Shown here: piece by piece, positions 6,604 to 6,716 of the stretch
How the letters are laid out: each line of letters opens with the position of its first letter
Position numbering within the stretch: the first letter of the stretch is position 1
Source of the DNA: Acinetobacter sp. UBA6641
GTDB taxonomy: Bacteria > Pseudomonadota > Gammaproteobacteria > Pseudomonadales > Moraxellaceae
Assembly (NCBI GenBank): GCA_002455755.1
Contig: DKLL01000254.1
Location: forward strand, 1 to 6,716
Reading direction: 5' to 3'
Length of the DNA stretch: 6,716 nucleotides
Translations under genes and position numbers: made by a program
Notes under the pieces: generated by a model
What the model saw: only the letters and a program-made list of their open reading frames with translations
Told to the model about the DNA's origin: nothing
The model's database searches: none

Positions 6604-6716
6604 ATGAGTGTGACATGGATGCCACACGTCTACCATCCCTTGCGCTGCATTTTAAAGCAGTGCTTAAAACTGGCTCAGGATGTTATGTATGGGAGACAAA
6701 AGGTTTTTCTTGCGGA
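6604..6716 (+). other. Right-edge region; possible start of an unidentified gene
   Basis: Two overlapping plus-strand frames stay open to the edge: one from ATG 6604 (MSVTWMPHVYHPLRC...) and one from ATG 6615 (MDATRLPSLALHFKA..., later GSGCYVWETKGF). Neither has a good ribosome site; the second has only a GAG six bases ahead. Minus-strand frames that end within the last 60 bases are also possible, so a convergent gene's 3' end cannot be excluded. An inverted repeat GCGCTGC / GCAGTGC (6642-6648 and 6657-6663, one G-U pair) lies inside. Between 6520 and 6603 nothing definite is seen. No function is proposed. Confidence 0.25.

Noticed and set aside
1..6716. CRISPR array, tRNA or rRNA genes, integrase attachment site
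   Set aside because: No regularly spaced repeats, cloverleaf-forming stretch, rRNA-like sequence or flanking duplication was seen.

Overview
The window looks like chromosomal DNA from a low-GC gammaproteobacterium, most probably Acinetobacter or a close relative in the Moraxellaceae. This is inferred from the AT-rich sequence, the codon use, and the PlsB and CysK sequences. No sequence here names the species.

Layout from left to right. (1) Positions 1-1586, minus strand: a large signalling protein whose C-terminus lies beyond the window. It carries GAF, PAS and LOV-type PAS domains and the start of a GGDEF domain. The second PAS domain has the full flavin/photo-adduct signature of a LOV blue-light receptor (GKNCRFLQ). 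The GGDEF active site is degenerate (SADEF), so the output is more likely an EAL phosphodiesterase outside the window than cyclic-di-GMP synthesis. (2) Positions 1587-2169: an AT-rich intergenic stretch with a probable promoter for the LOV gene and, on the plus strand at about 1950-2125, the decayed 3' end of an IS5-family-like transposase gene. (3) Positions 2170-2487, minus strand: a small ArsR-family repressor with two cysteines spaced as in the BigR/SqrR/YgaV persulfide sensors, and a 19-bp perfect palindrome upstream. (4) Positions 2672-5176, minus strand: plsB, glycerol-3-phosphate acyltransferase, ending in a clear terminator. (5) Positions 5443-6441, plus strand, divergent from plsB: cysK, cysteine synthase A, followed by a hairpin. 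(6) Positions 6442-6716: no gene can be assigned securely. Two overlapping frames run open to the right edge.

plsB and cysK are housekeeping genes (phospholipid synthesis and cysteine synthesis). The stretch between plsB and the left edge looks accessory: two sensors, one probably for light and one probably for reactive sulfur, separated by insertion-sequence debris. The genes do not form one pathway. The sulfur-sensor-like regulator and cysK share a theme but are separated by plsB, and no operator copy was seen at cysK. The most notable item is the LOV-containing cyclic-di-GMP signalling protein.
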